Shown piece by piece: positions 7,853-18,679 of a stretch of 64,000 nucleotides of DNA. The notes under the pieces were generated by a model that did no database searches, had not been told where the DNA came from, and worked only from the letters and a program-made list of their open reading frames with translations. The DNA lies in NCBI RefSeq assembly GCF_014697475.1, contig NZ_JACJRV010000001.1:372001-436000 (forward strand). The letters are read 5' to 3'. A program made the translations under genes and the position numbers. Positions within the stretch are counted from its first letter, which is position 1. Each line of letters opens with the position of its first letter. Source of the stretch: Nostoc sp. FACHB-152. Lineage in GTDB: Bacteria > Cyanobacteriota > Cyanobacteriia > Cyanobacteriales > Nostocaceae.

Positions 7853-10153
7853 CCTAGTCTCTAACCTCTTTTCCTCATCTACTAAAAACAAAGTTGTCTC
7901 TAAAGAATTGCGGAGATTAGGAGAAATATCAGCAGCACTTTTAAGACAATCTAACAGTAATTTGTTAGCATTCCAATACTGTTGTATGTGATGTAAATCT
8001 TGTTGATTGAACTGCCAATTATGGCCAATTTGGCGAGTATTAATCATCAAAGTGCGTAATGCTTCAGTCCATTCTTTGCCATTTGCTTGCCACCAGAGTT
8101 TTAAAACTTCTCTACCTTGGCTTGGTAAGGGTAGCTGGTTTTTCAGTTCTTGGAGTGATGTTTGTAAATGTGGTTGGTTCACTAATAAATGTTTCAAATC
8201 AAGGGCTAAACTTAAAGCAGAAAATCTCACAGAAAATATATCAGCAGTTATTCCTAAACTGACAGTCAAGGCATGAATCAAAGCCAGGTCTAATGCCAAA
8301 TCTTCTGCTAAATTACCAGCCAACTGATGATCTAACAATATTGCTAAATCTTGGTTTCTAGCTAAAGGATGTTCTGAAGGTAAGGCAAGAGTAAAGTAAA
8401 AAGCACGTACACCAGATGGATGATATAAGGCATTTGCTGAGGCTGCTTTTTTCTCTAACCAAGTGAGAAATCCATATAATTTGGCATTTTTGACAGCTAA
8501 ACTATTAATTTTTTGTTTTATTGCCAGTAATAAATCATCCGCAGGTTTTAATATACCTGCACTTAATAAAAATACTTCCTGCCAATGCTTTTCGCTCAAG
8601 TGATTTAAAAATTCTGGCAGTGTTTGAGTATTGATGTTAGTAACTATTCCCCTAGCTGCAAGATATTTTTGCAAGCTTACATGAGAAAAAGAGTAGATAC
8701 CTCGCGCTCTTTCAATTAATATTCCATAATGACTTTCTAGTACTTTTAATACAGATGCACTTTCTATTTCTAAAGCCTCTAAATCAGTTGGCTCGGTAGA
8801 AATTTGCCGTAAATAATCAGTAATTAGTTGCCTGAGTTTAGCTTCGGATTGAAAATAACTGCCTTGAGCTAAACTATTTACAGCTAAATAACTGAGCAAT
8901 TTAATTTTATGTAACAACGATAAATTATTATCTCTTTTAATACCTCTAACTTCATCCCAACGCACCAGCAATAAATCCAAGGCTTCTTTATACAATTCAG
9001 TACGATTTGCTGGCAAGTCACCATTAAACAGAAATACTAAGCAAATAAAACTCAGTAACAGTGGTGTAGCTGCTAAATCTAAAATGGGCAAATTTTCTGC
9101 TAGTTCTAGCTTTTGCATCAATCGATGCGCTAATTCTGACGCGGCGGCAGAATTTTTGGCAGTGGCGCAAAACCACTTTTCGGCGAATTTGGCTATTTGT
9201 GGTTGATTAAAATCAGCAATTTCTACTTCAGTAAAACCCTGAAATTTGTAATTTTGGCTACCTAATCTGCAAGTAATAATTAGTGGATTTTTGTAATATT
9301 TCTCAGTAAATTGACGAATTTTATGAACTATTTTTTCGCAATCTTCTTCAATCACTTCATCTAAGCCATCTAATAAAATTAAGGCTTTACCATGAGCCAA
9401 GACTATAGATAGTTCTCGTTCATGAATACCAAAATTGAGAAAATATTCCTGTAGATATTGCCATAAACTAATTTTTGTACGCCCTTGAATATCCTCAGCA
9501 AAGTTTTGCAGACGAATAAATATGGGTAGATGATCAGCTTGATATAGCCCTTGATTACAACTGTTAGCTACTGCTTGCAAAAATGTAGTTTTCCCAGAAC
9601 CTGGCTTGCCTAATACCATGAGTTTGGTATATTTACTGGCGGCTTCCAGTGCCGAAACTCTAGTTTGCAGCAAGTCAGTTACACCTAAGGCGCAATTTTC
9701 ATCATCACACAAGTTACAAAATTTGCTAATTTCCAACCATTTTTGGCTGTTAATTTCTTCAAGGATATCAACATCAATATAGATATCGTTGATGTTAATA
9801 GGTCGCGGAATATCCAAAAGTTGCACAGTACCGCACTGCGCTTGAATATTTTCGTGAATAACAGACCGCAGTTTTTGGACTAAGGTTTCAATATCTAGAG
9901 GGATATCCAATAGATTTGATTCATCATCTGTTATGGGTTGGATAATTTCTGAGGAGTCGAGTTCCAAGACAAAGCAGATGTCATTGAAAACGTGACGGTC
10001 AATGGGCTTACCAGTAAAAAACTTCCAGATAGCTTGGCGAGTCTCTAAACCTACCTCAGCTGCTAGGTATTCTTGTGTCCAGCCTTTGCGCTTAAAAGCT
10101 TGTTTTGCTTTTCTGATACCCTCAGCTGATGCTTGGAGCGATCGCCTTGCCAT
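7847..10153 (-). CDS. NACHT-domain STAND NTPase with N-terminal HTH
   Basis: 768 residues. Residues ~1-70 form a helix-turn-helix-like module (GIRKAKQAFKRKGWTQEYL, RQAIWKFFTGKPIDRHVF). The NACHT core follows: Walker A GKPGSGKTT at 182-190, Walker B LILLDGLDEV at 258-267, and a sensor-like ITCRLGSQ near 300. The C-terminal third is helical and fits the NACHT-associated helical domains rather than leucine-rich or WD40 repeats. STAND NTPases of this group switch on binding a trigger and oligomerise, and bacterial NACHT proteins include anti-phage proteins. No separate effector is recognisable, so the HTH part may act on DNA or RNA. I prefer the ATG at 10153 (MARRSLQAS, the usual family start) over the GTG at 10171. 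A dyad lies 37 bases upstream. The stop codon sits in a foldback repeat, so the last residues (RLETRG) may not be native. Confidence 0.88.
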   Translation of the reverse strand: MARRSLQASAEGIRKAKQAFKRKGWTQEYLAAEVGLETRQAIWKFFTGKPIDRHVFNDICFVLELDSSEIIQPITDDESNLLDIPLDIETLVQKLRSVIHENIQAQCGTVQLLDIPRPININDIYIDVDILEEINSQKWLEISKFCNLCDDENCALGVTDLLQTRVSALEAASKYTKLMVLGKPGSGKTTFLQAVANSCNQGLYQADHLPIFIRLQNFAEDIQGRTKISLWQYLQEYFLNFGIHERELSIVLAHGKALILLDGLDEVIEEDCEKIVHKIRQFTEKYYKNPLIITCRLGSQNYKFQGFTEVEIADFNQPQIAKFAEKWFCATAKNSAAASELAHRLMQKLELAENLPILDLAATPLLLSFICLVFLFNGDLPANRTELYKEALDLLLVRWDEVRGIKRDNNLSLLHKIKLLSYLAVNSLAQGSYFQSEAKLRQLITDYLRQISTEPTDLEALEIESASVLKVLESHYGILIERARGIYSFSHVSLQKYLAARGIVTNINTQTLPEFLNHLSEKHWQEVFLLSAGILKPADDLLLAIKQKINSLAVKNAKLYGFLTWLEKKAASANALYHPSGVRAFYFTLALPSEHPLARNQDLAILLDHQLAGNLAEDLALDLALIHALTVSLGITADIFSVRFSALSLALDLKHLLVNQPHLQTSLQELKNQLPLPSQGREVLKLWWQANGKEWTEALRTLMINTRQIGHNWQFNQQDLHHIQQYWNANKLLLDCLKSAADISPNLRNSLETTLFLVDEEKRLETRG

Positions 10154-10189
10154 ACTTTTACCACTGTACACCGAAAAATTTACTTGTTC

Positions 10190-10212
10190 GTATACAACTT
10201 ATACAAGTTATA
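10190..10212. promoter_or_regulatory. Dyad, possible operator of the NACHT gene
   Basis: GTATACAACTT and AAGTTATAC form an imperfect inverted repeat around a central ATAC, with AACTT/AAGTT perfect. It lies 37-59 bases upstream of the NACHT start codon, where a promoter would be. The downstream protein begins with an HTH-like module, so autoregulation is possible. This is inference only. Confidence 0.35.
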
Positions 10213-10533
10213 CGTTAATTTCAACATCAACCCTAACATGAATTCATACATCGGCTAGACATAATAGTATTCGAGTCAGCCAAATCTACATACCCAACTA
10301 GCTGAAGGCATTGCCCAATAAGCTATCGCTACTTGAGCGATGCCCAAGCTTTTATTTAAGTTGTATGTATAAGGCTTGATGTAGTTGTTAAGTTTTATTC
10401 TGAGAGCAAGGAATAAGAACAGGTTTGAAAGCCGCTTAGTCTCCGTGTTGAATGTTTAATTTTTGTTCTATCCTATACTTTGACTGCTATATATAGTAAT
10501 TTTATTTAATTAATAAAAATATAAGAGGCTACA
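10213..10533. other. Intergenic region without a protein gene
   Basis: About 320 bases between two minus-strand genes. No ORF with coding character is visible. It contains GTTTGAAAGCCGCTTAGT near 10423, of which a near copy lies at about 3805, and promoter-like sequences on the plus strand (TATACT near 10481 and TTGACT near 10488). It ends in a plus-oriented terminator, so a small plus-strand RNA is possible. Confidence 0.4.
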
Positions 10534-10569
10534 ATCCCCGACTGTTTAACCAGTCGGGGATGTTTTTTT
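10534..10569 (+). terminator. Strong intrinsic terminator in plus orientation, no upstream plus-strand gene
   Basis: ATCCCCGACTG (10534-10544) pairs perfectly with CAGTCGGGGAT (10551-10561) around a 6-base loop, followed by GTTTTTTTG. The T-run follows only on the plus strand; the minus strand has TGTAGCC after the stem. The nearest genes on both sides are on the minus strand. Confidence 0.8.
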
Positions 10570-10594
10570 GCTATTTACGAATGATTGAGGAGTG

Positions 10595-11773
10595 CTATAC
10601 CAAATAGGGGTAGATCGTATTGTTGGAAATTTCTGAACGTGTTTGATGGTAAGGCTGGTCATTTTTAATCGATGCTTCTCGTGGGCTACAGGGAAGTGTA
10701 ACGGTAACAATAGTCTGTTCTTGCGGTTTACTGTAAATTTTGAGTGCGCCACCATGTAATTCGGCTAACCGTTTGGCGATGATTAATCCTAATCCTGAGC
10801 CTTGTTGTTCATGTAGTCTGCGGTCAAATTGCTGATAAGCACCCAACTCAGCAATTTGATCTGCGCTCATACCTCGCCCGCGATCGCTCACTGTTAACTT
10901 AAAATTATTGTTAGTTACTTGATTTGTAATGGTAATTGGCGTTCCATTGGTTGAAAATTTTAAGGCATTATCAATTAATTCTTCTATAATTTTAGTAATT
11001 TTATTTCCGGAAATATTGATGCGGCAGGGATCAAACTTTACTTGGATATCTGCCTCTCTACCAGTATTTTTGGCTCTTTCCATTAGCAAACTAACCAAAT
11101 TTTCTGTAGGAAAATCTATTGATTTGCTTTGAATTTCATTGAGACGCTGCGGGTCGGTGGCAATAATTTCTAATTCTGCATATAAAAGGAATTTTTGGAT
11201 TAATTGAAATAAACGCTGACTGGATTGATGAATAAAATCTGCCATCTCTTTAATGGAATCTGTATCTAAACGCTCACTTTCCTCCATGAGGAGTTGAGAA
11301 AACCCTAATATTCCATTGAGGGGAGTTCGCATTTCGTGAGGCAGAGATAGAGTAATTCTATTACGCAAATTATCTAATTGTTCTTGGGCCCGTTGATAAA
11401 TTACTGTTTGTTTTTCTAATCTGCAAGTAATGGCAGCCAATAACTCAGTTCTAGAAAAAGGCTTGATGATGTAATCATCTGCACCTAATTCCATACACTT
11501 GCGAAAGTCTGTTTTTTCCGATTTAGCAGTTAAGAAAATTAAAGGAATAATTGCTGTTTTGCGGTTTTGACGTAATGCTTTGACGAATTCATAGCCATTT
11601 AATTCTGGCATCATTACGTCACAAATTATTAAATCAGGAATTTCTGTTTGTGCTAATTGCAGACCGAGATAACCATTTTCTGCTGTGATAACGTTAAAAT
11701 TCTCAGCCTGAAGTAAATCTATAATATTAATACGTACATTTATATCATCTTCAATTACTAAAATTTTACTCAT
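10595..11773 (-). CDS. Receiver-histidine kinase (hybrid response regulator/kinase)
   Basis: 392 residues. The receiver domain spans ~1-120, with acidic pair ED at 8-9, phospho-acceptor D52 (LIICDVMMPELNG), T82 and K104 (YIIKPF). A short coiled coil leads to a HisKA domain with the phospho-histidine in LSLPHEMRTPLNG (H146). The HATPase follows, with the N-box ELIDNALKFS, DRGRGMS and GSGLGLIIAKRLAELHGG. The order receiver-kinase fits a relay that is itself controlled by phosphorylation. It is the last of three minus-strand signalling genes, 189 bases after the EAL gene, so it may have its own promoter in the AT-rich gap. The tail after TVTLPC is poorly conserved. All key residues are present. 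Confidence 0.93.
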   Translation of the reverse strand: MSKILVIEDDINVRINIIDLLQAENFNVITAENGYLGLQLAQTEIPDLIICDVMMPELNGYEFVKALRQNRKTAIIPLIFLTAKSEKTDFRKCMELGADDYIIKPFSRTELLAAITCRLEKQTVIYQRAQEQLDNLRNRITLSLPHEMRTPLNGILGFSQLLMEESERLDTDSIKEMADFIHQSSQRLFQLIQKFLLYAELEIIATDPQRLNEIQSKSIDFPTENLVSLLMERAKNTGREADIQVKFDPCRINISGNKITKIIEELIDNALKFSTNGTPITITNQVTNNNFKLTVSDRGRGMSADQIAELGAYQQFDRRLHEQQGSGLGLIIAKRLAELHGGALKIYSKPQEQTIVTVTLPCSPREASIKNDQPYHQTRSEISNNTIYPYLV

Positions 11774-11962
11774 ATATATATAATTGCATTAATAAAATTT
11801 TAAAAATAAACATATCATAATTGAGAAAGTATATTAATTTTAATTTTATTAAAAACTAAATAGTTAACACTTGATTTATAAAAAATTATATATTTATGTT
11901 GCCTAGAGTAAAACAAAAATTCTATATAGTTAACAAGTTTAAACTTAAATTTTCTATAAATT

Positions 11963-13180
11963 TCATATATATAAATGTCTATTACTCCAAAGAAAGTTTT
12001 CAAAGTCTGCTGCTGGTAATGGACGACTGAATAAAAAACCTTGGAGAGCATCACAGTGATTGTCACGCAGAAAATTTAGTTCTTCTTCTGTTTCCACACC
12101 TTCAGCAACTACCTGCATATTAAGGTTATGGGCCATTTCAATTAAAGCTTTAGTAATAGCAGATTTTTGAATATCTATAGATACGTTATGAATAAAATAA
12201 CGGTCAATTTTCAAAGTATTAATAGGTAAATTTTTTAAATAAACTAGCGAAGAATAGCCTGTTCCAAAATCATCTATGGCAATTTTAACTCCTAAAGATT
12301 GTAATTTATTCATAGTTGCGATCGCACTATTTATATCTTGCATAATCATGCTTTCAGTTAGTTCTATTTCTAAATATTGTGGTTCTAGATTATTTATTTG
12401 GAGAAATTCCTTTATTTTGGCAGTTAACTCTATCTGATTAAATTCAATTACTGATAAATTAACTGTCACTGTCAAAGAACCAATCCCAACATCATGCCAG
12501 CTTTTAATTTGTCGGCAAACGTTCTCTAACACCCATTGATCAATTGGGACAATTAAACCTGTCGATTCGGCAATTGGGATAAATTCTGTTGGTGAAACTG
12601 AACCTAATTCAGGACTTTCCCAACGTAATAAACTTTCGGCTGCAATTATTTGTCCAGAATCAATATCAACTATAGGTTGATAATAAACTTCAAATTCATG
12701 AAATCTCTTGTGTTGAATAACTTTTTGCAAGGTAATTTCTTGTAACTGGATTTTTGGGGATAAATGTCTAGTTACCTTTTCTTTTGGTGCGGATAAATAC
12801 TTTTTTAAAGTAGCTTGTCTTTCTAAGCGGTTAATAATTGCACTTAATAATTCAGCCCTTGTAAATGGCTTAGTGAGATAGTCATCTGCACCCATATCCA
12901 TACCTTGGCGAAAATCAGCTTTGGCAGATTTTGCAGTCAAAAAAATAAAGGGAATTGTTGCTGTTAAGGGGTCTTGCCGTAATGCTGTTAGCACTCCATA
13001 GCCATCAACTTCCGGCATCATCATATCGCACAAAATTAAATCAGGAATCTCGGATAAGGCTAAATTTACGCCGATTTTGCCATTAGCGGCGGCAACAATT
13101 TCAAAATCCTCTGCTTCTAGCAAATCTAAGAGGTTTTCTCGCACGGATTCTTCATCTTCAATGACTAAAATTTTAACCAT
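11963..13180 (-). CDS. Receiver-EAL response regulator (c-di-GMP phosphodiesterase)
   Basis: 405 residues from the ATG at 13180 ([11 protein letters not shown]); GGGA lies 6 bases upstream. The ATG at 13204 would add a basic stub. The receiver domain carries phospho-site D52 ([13 protein letters not shown]) and K104 (YLTKPF). The EAL domain spans ~155-395 and keeps the metal and catalytic residues: AESLLRW (ESL in place of EAL), [40 protein letters not shown] and [10 protein letters not shown]. It should hydrolyse c-di-GMP to pGpG when phosphorylated. The start overlaps the stop of the upstream kinase by 8 bases, so the two are translationally coupled and the kinase is its likely partner. Confidence 0.94.
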   Translation of the reverse strand: MVKILVIEDEESVRENLLDLLEAEDFEIVAAANGKIGVNLALSEIPDLILCDMMMPEVDGYGVLTALRQDPLTATIPFIFLTAKSAKADFRQGMDMGADDYLTKPFTRAELLSAIINRLERQATLKKYLSAPKEKVTRHLSPKIQLQEITLQKVIQHKRFHEFEVYYQPIVDIDSGQIIAAESLLRWESPELGSVSPTEFIPIAESTGLIVPIDQWVLENVCRQIKSWHDVGIGSLTVTVNLSVIEFNQIELTAKIKEFLQINNLEPQYLEIELTESMIMQDINSAIATMNKLQSLGVKIAIDDFGTGYSSLVYLKNLPINTLKIDRYFIHNVSIDIQKSAITKALIEMAHNLNMQVVAEGVETEEELNFLRDNHCDALQGFLFSRPLPAADFENFLWSNRHLYI

Positions 13181-16100
13181 CTTGTTTCCCGATTTGCATT
13201 GCATAATTTAACGGCAGTATGATAGTAAAAGTTGTGCCAACTCCTAATTCACTGGTGACAGAAATTTTACCTTTGTGTAAATATACACACTTTTTGACAA
13301 TTGCTAACCCTAATCCCGTCCCGACGATGTTACCCACATTCCTAGCACGATAAAAAGATTCAAATAAATGTGGTAAATCCTCAACAGGAATGCCTATTCC
13401 TCTGTCTTGGATTTCCAAAATTGCTTGCTCATCCTCACAAGCAAGCTTAAAGTTAACAGTGCTACCCTCTGGAGAATATTTAATTGCATTTAAGAGTAAG
13501 TTACTCAGAATATGGCTTAATAATCTCTCATCCATGCAGCATGGTATGGATGGAAATTGACTTTTAAACGAAATTAAACACTTATTATTCTGATTCAGGT
13601 GTGCTTCTTCGACAATATGTAAACAATATTTAACTAAGTCGAAAGCGGTTGGTTTATATTCTAGTTTTCCTGCTTCTGCTTTACCGATGACTAATACATC
13701 ATTTAGCATCTCATTCATCCGTTGTACTGCGGCTTGAATGCGGTGCAGGTGGGTAAGTTGTTTTTCCTCAGTCCATTTATAACGATAATGTTCGAGTAAC
13801 TCTGAGGAAGAGAGAATGGTACTTAGCGGTGTGCGAAACTCATGGGAAGTCATAGAAACAAAGCGAGATTTGAGTTCGTTAAGTTCTTTTTCTTTTTCTA
13901 GTGCTACTCTCAGTTCTTGTTCTAATTGCTTGCGTTCTGTAATGTCTGCCATATAACCAACTAATTCTACTGGATTACCAGCCTCATCCTTAACTAATTT
14001 GCCTTGGTCATATACCCAACGGTAAGTGCCATCTTTGTGGAGAAAGCGATATTCTAAGCTGTAATTTTCTTGCTGCAAAATTTTTGCTAGTTCGGCAAGA
14101 ACATAGGTTACATCTTCTGGATGTATATGACTCACCCAAAAGCTACTCTCTGTTGTAAAGTCTTGTGGTTGATGACCAGTGACGATGCTAACATTGTCGC
14201 TAATAAAAATAGCACTAAAATTTTCATTAACTTTAGTCGTATAAATAACAGCAGGACTGGAAGATAGTAAATATTGCAGTCTTTGTTGGCTAACTAGTAG
14301 GGCTGTTTCTGTCTGTTTACGCTCAGTAATATCTGTTTGAATCCCAATGTAATGAGTGAGCGTACCATCGTTATCATACACTGGAGAAATGTTGAGTTCA
14401 TTCCACCACAAGCTACCGTCTTTACGATAGTTGCGGAAAATAAAAGTGCAGTTTCTCCCTGCTTGCATGGCAGCACTCAGATCTTTTAACCTTGATTGCT
14501 CGATGTCTGCACTTTGGAATAACTGAAAGTTTTGACCGATAACTTCATCTGCACAGTAACCAGTCATGCGCTCAAATGCAGGATTCACATAAATAATTGG
14601 GCCGTTGGGAATGCTGGCATCGGCAATAATAATACCATTACTACTGGCGGCGATCGCGCGATCTCGTAGTCGTAAACCTTCTTCTGTTTGTTTGCGTTGG
14701 GTAATATCAGTATGAATAGCCACTAGCCCGGTAATTTTGCCAGTAGTATCTTTAACTGCATTAGCACGTAAATAAATATCTAAAAGCCGACCATCACGGG
14801 CTTGCATTGTCACTTCACCACGCCAAGACTCACCACGTTGAATAACAGCTAATACTTTATTTAATTCTGCTCGATACTTGAACAGACCAACTGCTCCACC
14901 AGCAGCTTGATATTCTGCTAAAGCGTATCCATATATTTTAGTAAACCCAGAATTGACATAAATGACGTTACCAGTGACTTCTGCCATACAAATACCGTCA
15001 CTAGTGCCATCTATCGCTTGATGAAAGCGAATTAAAGACTCTTCTACTAATTTACGGTCGGTAATATCTGCTGAAATTCCACAGACAGCATAAGGAACAC
15101 CATGAGCATCTTTTAAAGGAAATTTAACACTGAAGTAAGTGTGCAACCCATCATCAAGGGGGAGTACTTCTTCAACTTTTATGGGAGTATTATTAGTAAG
15201 TACTTGCTGGTTATTTACTACAAATTCATCGGCAATTTCTTTAGGCAATATATCGTACATACTTGTGCCGATTATTTGCTCTTGGGTTCTGTTTAATAGT
15301 TGTGTCCCATGACGATTAATCAACACATATTTATTGTCAGTATCTATTACATAAATTGCCGTCGGGGAGTGATCTAAAATTGCCTGTAACTGCTGTTGAG
15401 TCTCTCGTAATGCAGTTTCAGCCTGTTTTCTAGCTGTGATGTCTCGATTCGTGCCGCGATAGCCAATGAATTTACCAGATGTATCAAAGACTGGAACGCC
15501 ACTGGTTTCCAAAATTACTTGATGACCATCTTGATGAACTTGGATGTTTTCTAAGCATTGAAATGGTTGTGGGTCAGCCAAAATTGCAGCAAAACCTGGT
15601 GCTAATACTTCTTGTAGTTCTGGTGGCATAAAATCCAGAGGTGTTCTGCCCAGAACTTCTTCTGGTTCGTAACCCAAAATATCGCGGATTTTGGGACTAA
15701 CGTAGGTGTATGCACAATTTTGATCGACTTCCCATATTAAATCGTAGCTAGATTCAACTAAGTTGCGGAAGCGTTGTTCGCTATCTTTGAGAGCTAGTTC
15801 GGCGGTAACGCGATCGTGAATGTCAGTAGTAGTACCAAACCAAGTGTTGATTTTACCTTCTTGATCACGCCAAGGTATGGCACGCATCAGATGCCAGCGA
15901 TAGGTTTGATCAGCACCTCTAAGCCAGCGAAATTCTCCTTCAAACTCTTGTCCTGTGGCTAAACATACTTGCCAGCGAGCTAAACATTCGGGTAAGTCAT
16001 CTGGATGTAGCCATTGCTGCCACGCCCAACCAAGAATTTGCTCTGGAGTACAACTACAATAGTCTAGACCCCTTTGGTTAACATATTCGATGTTGCCATT

Positions 16101-18281
16101 GGCATTAGAAATCCATACTTGTTGAGGAATAGATTCTGCCAAAAAGCGAAAACGTTCTTCGCTTTTTTCTAAAGCTGCTTGTGCTTGTTGGCGTTCTGTG
16201 ATGTCTTCAACCGTACCCAGAACTGCAACTACATTACCTGCGGCATCATGCAGTGGGATTTTATGAATTTCTATCCAACCTTGTCTACCATTGACTTGCC
16301 GCAGGTGTGTAATTATGTAATGCTCAGGTTTATTTGTCTGGATGACTCTAACATCACACTCTCGATGAAAATCTGCTTCTGATTTGTCATGCAGAAAATC
16401 ATGGCCTGTTTTACCGATAATTTCTTCTGGTTTTTCGACACCAACTAATTTGGCAAAGTTACGATTACAACCCAAAACAACAGAATTGCGGTCTTTCCAG
16501 AGAATGCCTTGGGGAATAGTATCCATAACTAAATGCAACATTTTTTGGGATTGCCGTAGTTGCTCTTCTATGATTTGGCGTTCGGCAATCTCAAATAATA
16601 ATTGCTGATTTGTCTGCTGTAAAGCCGTGGTTCGCTCAAAAACTCGCTTTTCTAGCTCTAAATTTGCTTTTGTGAGGGCTGCTTGTGCTTGCTTCAGTTG
16701 AGTGATATCTCGGCCTTCGGCAATTAAGAGTATGATTTTACCTGTTTCATCTGTGAGGGGCTTAAGGGAAAAATCTAAGGTTTTTACTGTTTGGTTAGCA
16801 CCGAGAATGTCAACTTCGTAGCGGATAAATTCGCCCCTAGTAGCGATCGCAATTGCCTGTTTTAATTTATCTTGTGTTTGTTTTGAATTGCTCCACCATT
16901 GGGTTTCCCAAAATGGTTTCCCGACTACATCCTGCAACTTTAGTCCCCCAAAGTTAAGTAGGGCTTGATTAGCTTCAAGTACAATTCCTTCCGATGTCAG
17001 TAATCCAGAAAACTGAAATGTACCGTTAAAAATCGCCCGAAATCGTCGTTCGCTTTCCTGCATTGCAGCTTTTGTGCGGATACGTTCAGTTATATCGATA
17101 TCTATCCCGACAAAGCGGTAAATTTGACCATCTTCATGAAATACTGGAAAAATTTTGCTAGAAAGAGAGCGTATTTCACCATCGGGGCGAATAATTTGAT
17201 ATCTTTCTGTGACAGATTGGCCAGTTAATAAACGTTGAAAGGCCGCAACTATGCGATCGCGGTCTTGGGGATGAATTGCCGCAAAATATGATTGGGGATT
17301 TTCTAACAGGCGATCGCAACTTCTACCCCAAATTTTTTCATAAGCTGGGCTAAGATAATGGATTTTTTGCTGATTAGCATCCCAGACATAAAAGACTTGG
17401 GGAATATTTTCTGTCAATAGCCTTAATAGTTCTTCACTAAACTTGAGCTTCTCTTCTGCCAGTTTTCGCTCTGTGATGTTACGATGTACAGCCACAAAGT
17501 GCGTGATACGTGCTTGAGAATTCCGAATCGGCACTAGGTTCATATCCGCCCAGTATGTTGAGCCATCCTTGCGATAGCTAAGTAACTCTGTTCTAATGGG
17601 CAACCCAGCTTCCACTGCTGCAAACAGTCTTTGCATTTCAGCCCGACAAGTCTTTTCCCCATGTGAAAACTTGGGTGATTTGCCAATTACTTCTTCTAGG
17701 GTGTAGCCAGTCATCTTGGTGTATCCCGCATTGGCATACACTATCCGAGGTTCTATTTTGCCATTTGAAACATGAGCTTGAGTGATTAATATAGAGTCAT
17801 TAATATTTACCACTGCTGACTCTAGCAAACGCAGTCGCTCGGCGTTTTCTAAATTTTTATCTCCGGTCTGCTCAACTGATTGTTCTAATGCCTGACAAAT
17901 ACTTTCAGGTGTAACTATGCCAATTAATCGACCATCATCGTCAACAAACGACACTATATTGACTTGATGCTGACGCAACAGTGAAAGTACTGTGGTTAAA
18001 TTGTGAAATTCCGATAACTTCAATGTAATTACTGAAGTTTGCATTACCTCAGCGATTCTGGTAGTTTTGCAGTCAATACCTGAAGCTATTAGCTTGACGA
18101 CATCTTTTTCTGTTAGCCATCCTACCACCTGCGAAAAGGATTCTACCAAAACTCCGACACCCCTCTTAGCCATCAGTGCGATCGCCTCTAACACTGATGT
18201 TTCCGGCTGAACCGTGAGTGGAGAAAAATCAATTACCGACTCTAAACTTTGTTGCCAGAGAATTTGTTTGAGGGTATGCAT
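13173..18281 (-). CDS. Giant sensor kinase: CBS pair, ten PAS domains, HisKA-HATPase
   Basis: 1702 residues with no membrane helix visible. Residues ~1-140 form a CBS pair ([24 protein letters not shown]), which usually bind adenine nucleotides. I count ten PAS/PAC units up to ~1460, most ending in a DITERK-type PAC motif. A coiled coil ([19 protein letters not shown]) follows the third. The kinase core has the phospho-histidine in [15 protein letters not shown] (H near 1479) and an HATPase with [24 protein letters not shown] and [11 protein letters not shown]. There is no receiver domain, so the phosphate should pass to a separate regulator, most simply the overlapping receiver-EAL gene. One PAS reads [10 protein letters not shown]; none shows a clear haem or flavin signature. 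ATG start at 18281. Confidence 0.93.
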   Translation of the reverse strand: MHTLKQILWQQSLESVIDFSPLTVQPETSVLEAIALMAKRGVGVLVESFSQVVGWLTEKDVVKLIASGIDCKTTRIAEVMQTSVITLKLSEFHNLTTVLSLLRQHQVNIVSFVDDDGRLIGIVTPESICQALEQSVEQTGDKNLENAERLRLLESAVVNINDSILITQAHVSNGKIEPRIVYANAGYTKMTGYTLEEVIGKSPKFSHGEKTCRAEMQRLFAAVEAGLPIRTELLSYRKDGSTYWADMNLVPIRNSQARITHFVAVHRNITERKLAEEKLKFSEELLRLLTENIPQVFYVWDANQQKIHYLSPAYEKIWGRSCDRLLENPQSYFAAIHPQDRDRIVAAFQRLLTGQSVTERYQIIRPDGEIRSLSSKIFPVFHEDGQIYRFVGIDIDITERIRTKAAMQESERRFRAIFNGTFQFSGLLTSEGIVLEANQALLNFGGLKLQDVVGKPFWETQWWSNSKQTQDKLKQAIAIATRGEFIRYEVDILGANQTVKTLDFSLKPLTDETGKIILLIAEGRDITQLKQAQAALTKANLELEKRVFERTTALQQTNQQLLFEIAERQIIEEQLRQSQKMLHLVMDTIPQGILWKDRNSVVLGCNRNFAKLVGVEKPEEIIGKTGHDFLHDKSEADFHRECDVRVIQTNKPEHYIITHLRQVNGRQGWIEIHKIPLHDAAGNVVAVLGTVEDITERQQAQAALEKSEERFRFLAESIPQQVWISNANGNIEYVNQRGLDYCSCTPEQILGWAWQQWLHPDDLPECLARWQVCLATGQEFEGEFRWLRGADQTYRWHLMRAIPWRDQEGKINTWFGTTTDIHDRVTAELALKDSEQRFRNLVESSYDLIWEVDQNCAYTYVSPKIRDILGYEPEEVLGRTPLDFMPPELQEVLAPGFAAILADPQPFQCLENIQVHQDGHQVILETSGVPVFDTSGKFIGYRGTNRDITARKQAETALRETQQQLQAILDHSPTAIYVIDTDNKYVLINRHGTQLLNRTQEQIIGTSMYDILPKEIADEFVVNNQQVLTNNTPIKVEEVLPLDDGLHTYFSVKFPLKDAHGVPYAVCGISADITDRKLVEESLIRFHQAIDGTSDGICMAEVTGNVIYVNSGFTKIYGYALAEYQAAGGAVGLFKYRAELNKVLAVIQRGESWRGEVTMQARDGRLLDIYLRANAVKDTTGKITGLVAIHTDITQRKQTEEGLRLRDRAIAASSNGIIIADASIPNGPIIYVNPAFERMTGYCADEVIGQNFQLFQSADIEQSRLKDLSAAMQAGRNCTFIFRNYRKDGSLWWNELNISPVYDNDGTLTHYIGIQTDITERKQTETALLVSQQRLQYLLSSSPAVIYTTKVNENFSAIFISDNVSIVTGHQPQDFTTESSFWVSHIHPEDVTYVLAELAKILQQENYSLEYRFLHKDGTYRWVYDQGKLVKDEAGNPVELVGYMADITERKQLEQELRVALEKEKELNELKSRFVSMTSHEFRTPLSTILSSSELLEHYRYKWTEEKQLTHLHRIQAAVQRMNEMLNDVLVIGKAEAGKLEYKPTAFDLVKYCLHIVEEAHLNQNNKCLISFKSQFPSIPCCMDERLLSHILSNLLLNAIKYSPEGSTVNFKLACEDEQAILEIQDRGIGIPVEDLPHLFESFYRARNVGNIVGTGLGLAIVKKCVYLHKGKISVTSELGVGTTFTIILPLNYAMQIGKQDG

Positions 18282-18485
18282 AGATAATCAGGATAGCTAT
18301 CATAAATTAATAGTTATCTAACGTTAGTTTATTCCAGTATGTTTGAGGATTTAATGACTAAATTAATAATTTTATACTAATGAAAAATACTGCAAATCAA
18401 CTGTAAATTTTATATAAAGAAATTAAAAGCGTGAACTTGATAAAGTGTGCAAATACACGTATAGTGCAGCAGAATCAATAGACTT

Positions 18486-18597
18486 CTTGCAGAAGTGGGG
18501 AAAAGGGTAAGGGGAAAGGGGGAAAGGTGTTGTATTTTTCCCTTCCCCTTTAACCTTTAACCTTTTCCCACAAGAGTGCAAAAACCACTTTTGCAAG
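18486..18597. repeat. 112-bp foldback element with 13-bp terminal inverted repeats
   Basis: CTTGCAGAAGTGG (18486-18498) and CCACTTTTGCAAG (18585-18597) are inverted with one mismatch. Between them the G/A-rich arm (18496-18530) is complementary to the C/T-rich arm (18538-18571). It resembles a small non-autonomous mobile or structural repeat. A relative in composition lies at 55625-55748. Confidence 0.6.
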
Positions 18598-18644
18598 ATA
18601 TTCAGTTAAATAACTTTCATAGCCACTCATCAATACAAGTCTTT

Positions 18645-18679
18645 CCCTACACCCCACACCCTACACCCTACACCCTGCC
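18645..18679. repeat. CCCTACA heptamer repeat
   Basis: Four to five near-identical 7-base units (CCCTACA/CCCCACA/CCCTGCC) end directly at the stop codon of the glycoside hydrolase gene. This is short tandem repeat DNA typical of this group. The rest of the 18282-18680 gap is AT-rich with no gene visible. Confidence 0.7.

Noticed and set aside
18645-18679. CCCTACA repeats as telomere-like or origin DnaA-like sequence
   Set aside because: They do not match DnaA boxes, are short, and other heptamer families are equally common. They fit the short tandem repeats of this group.
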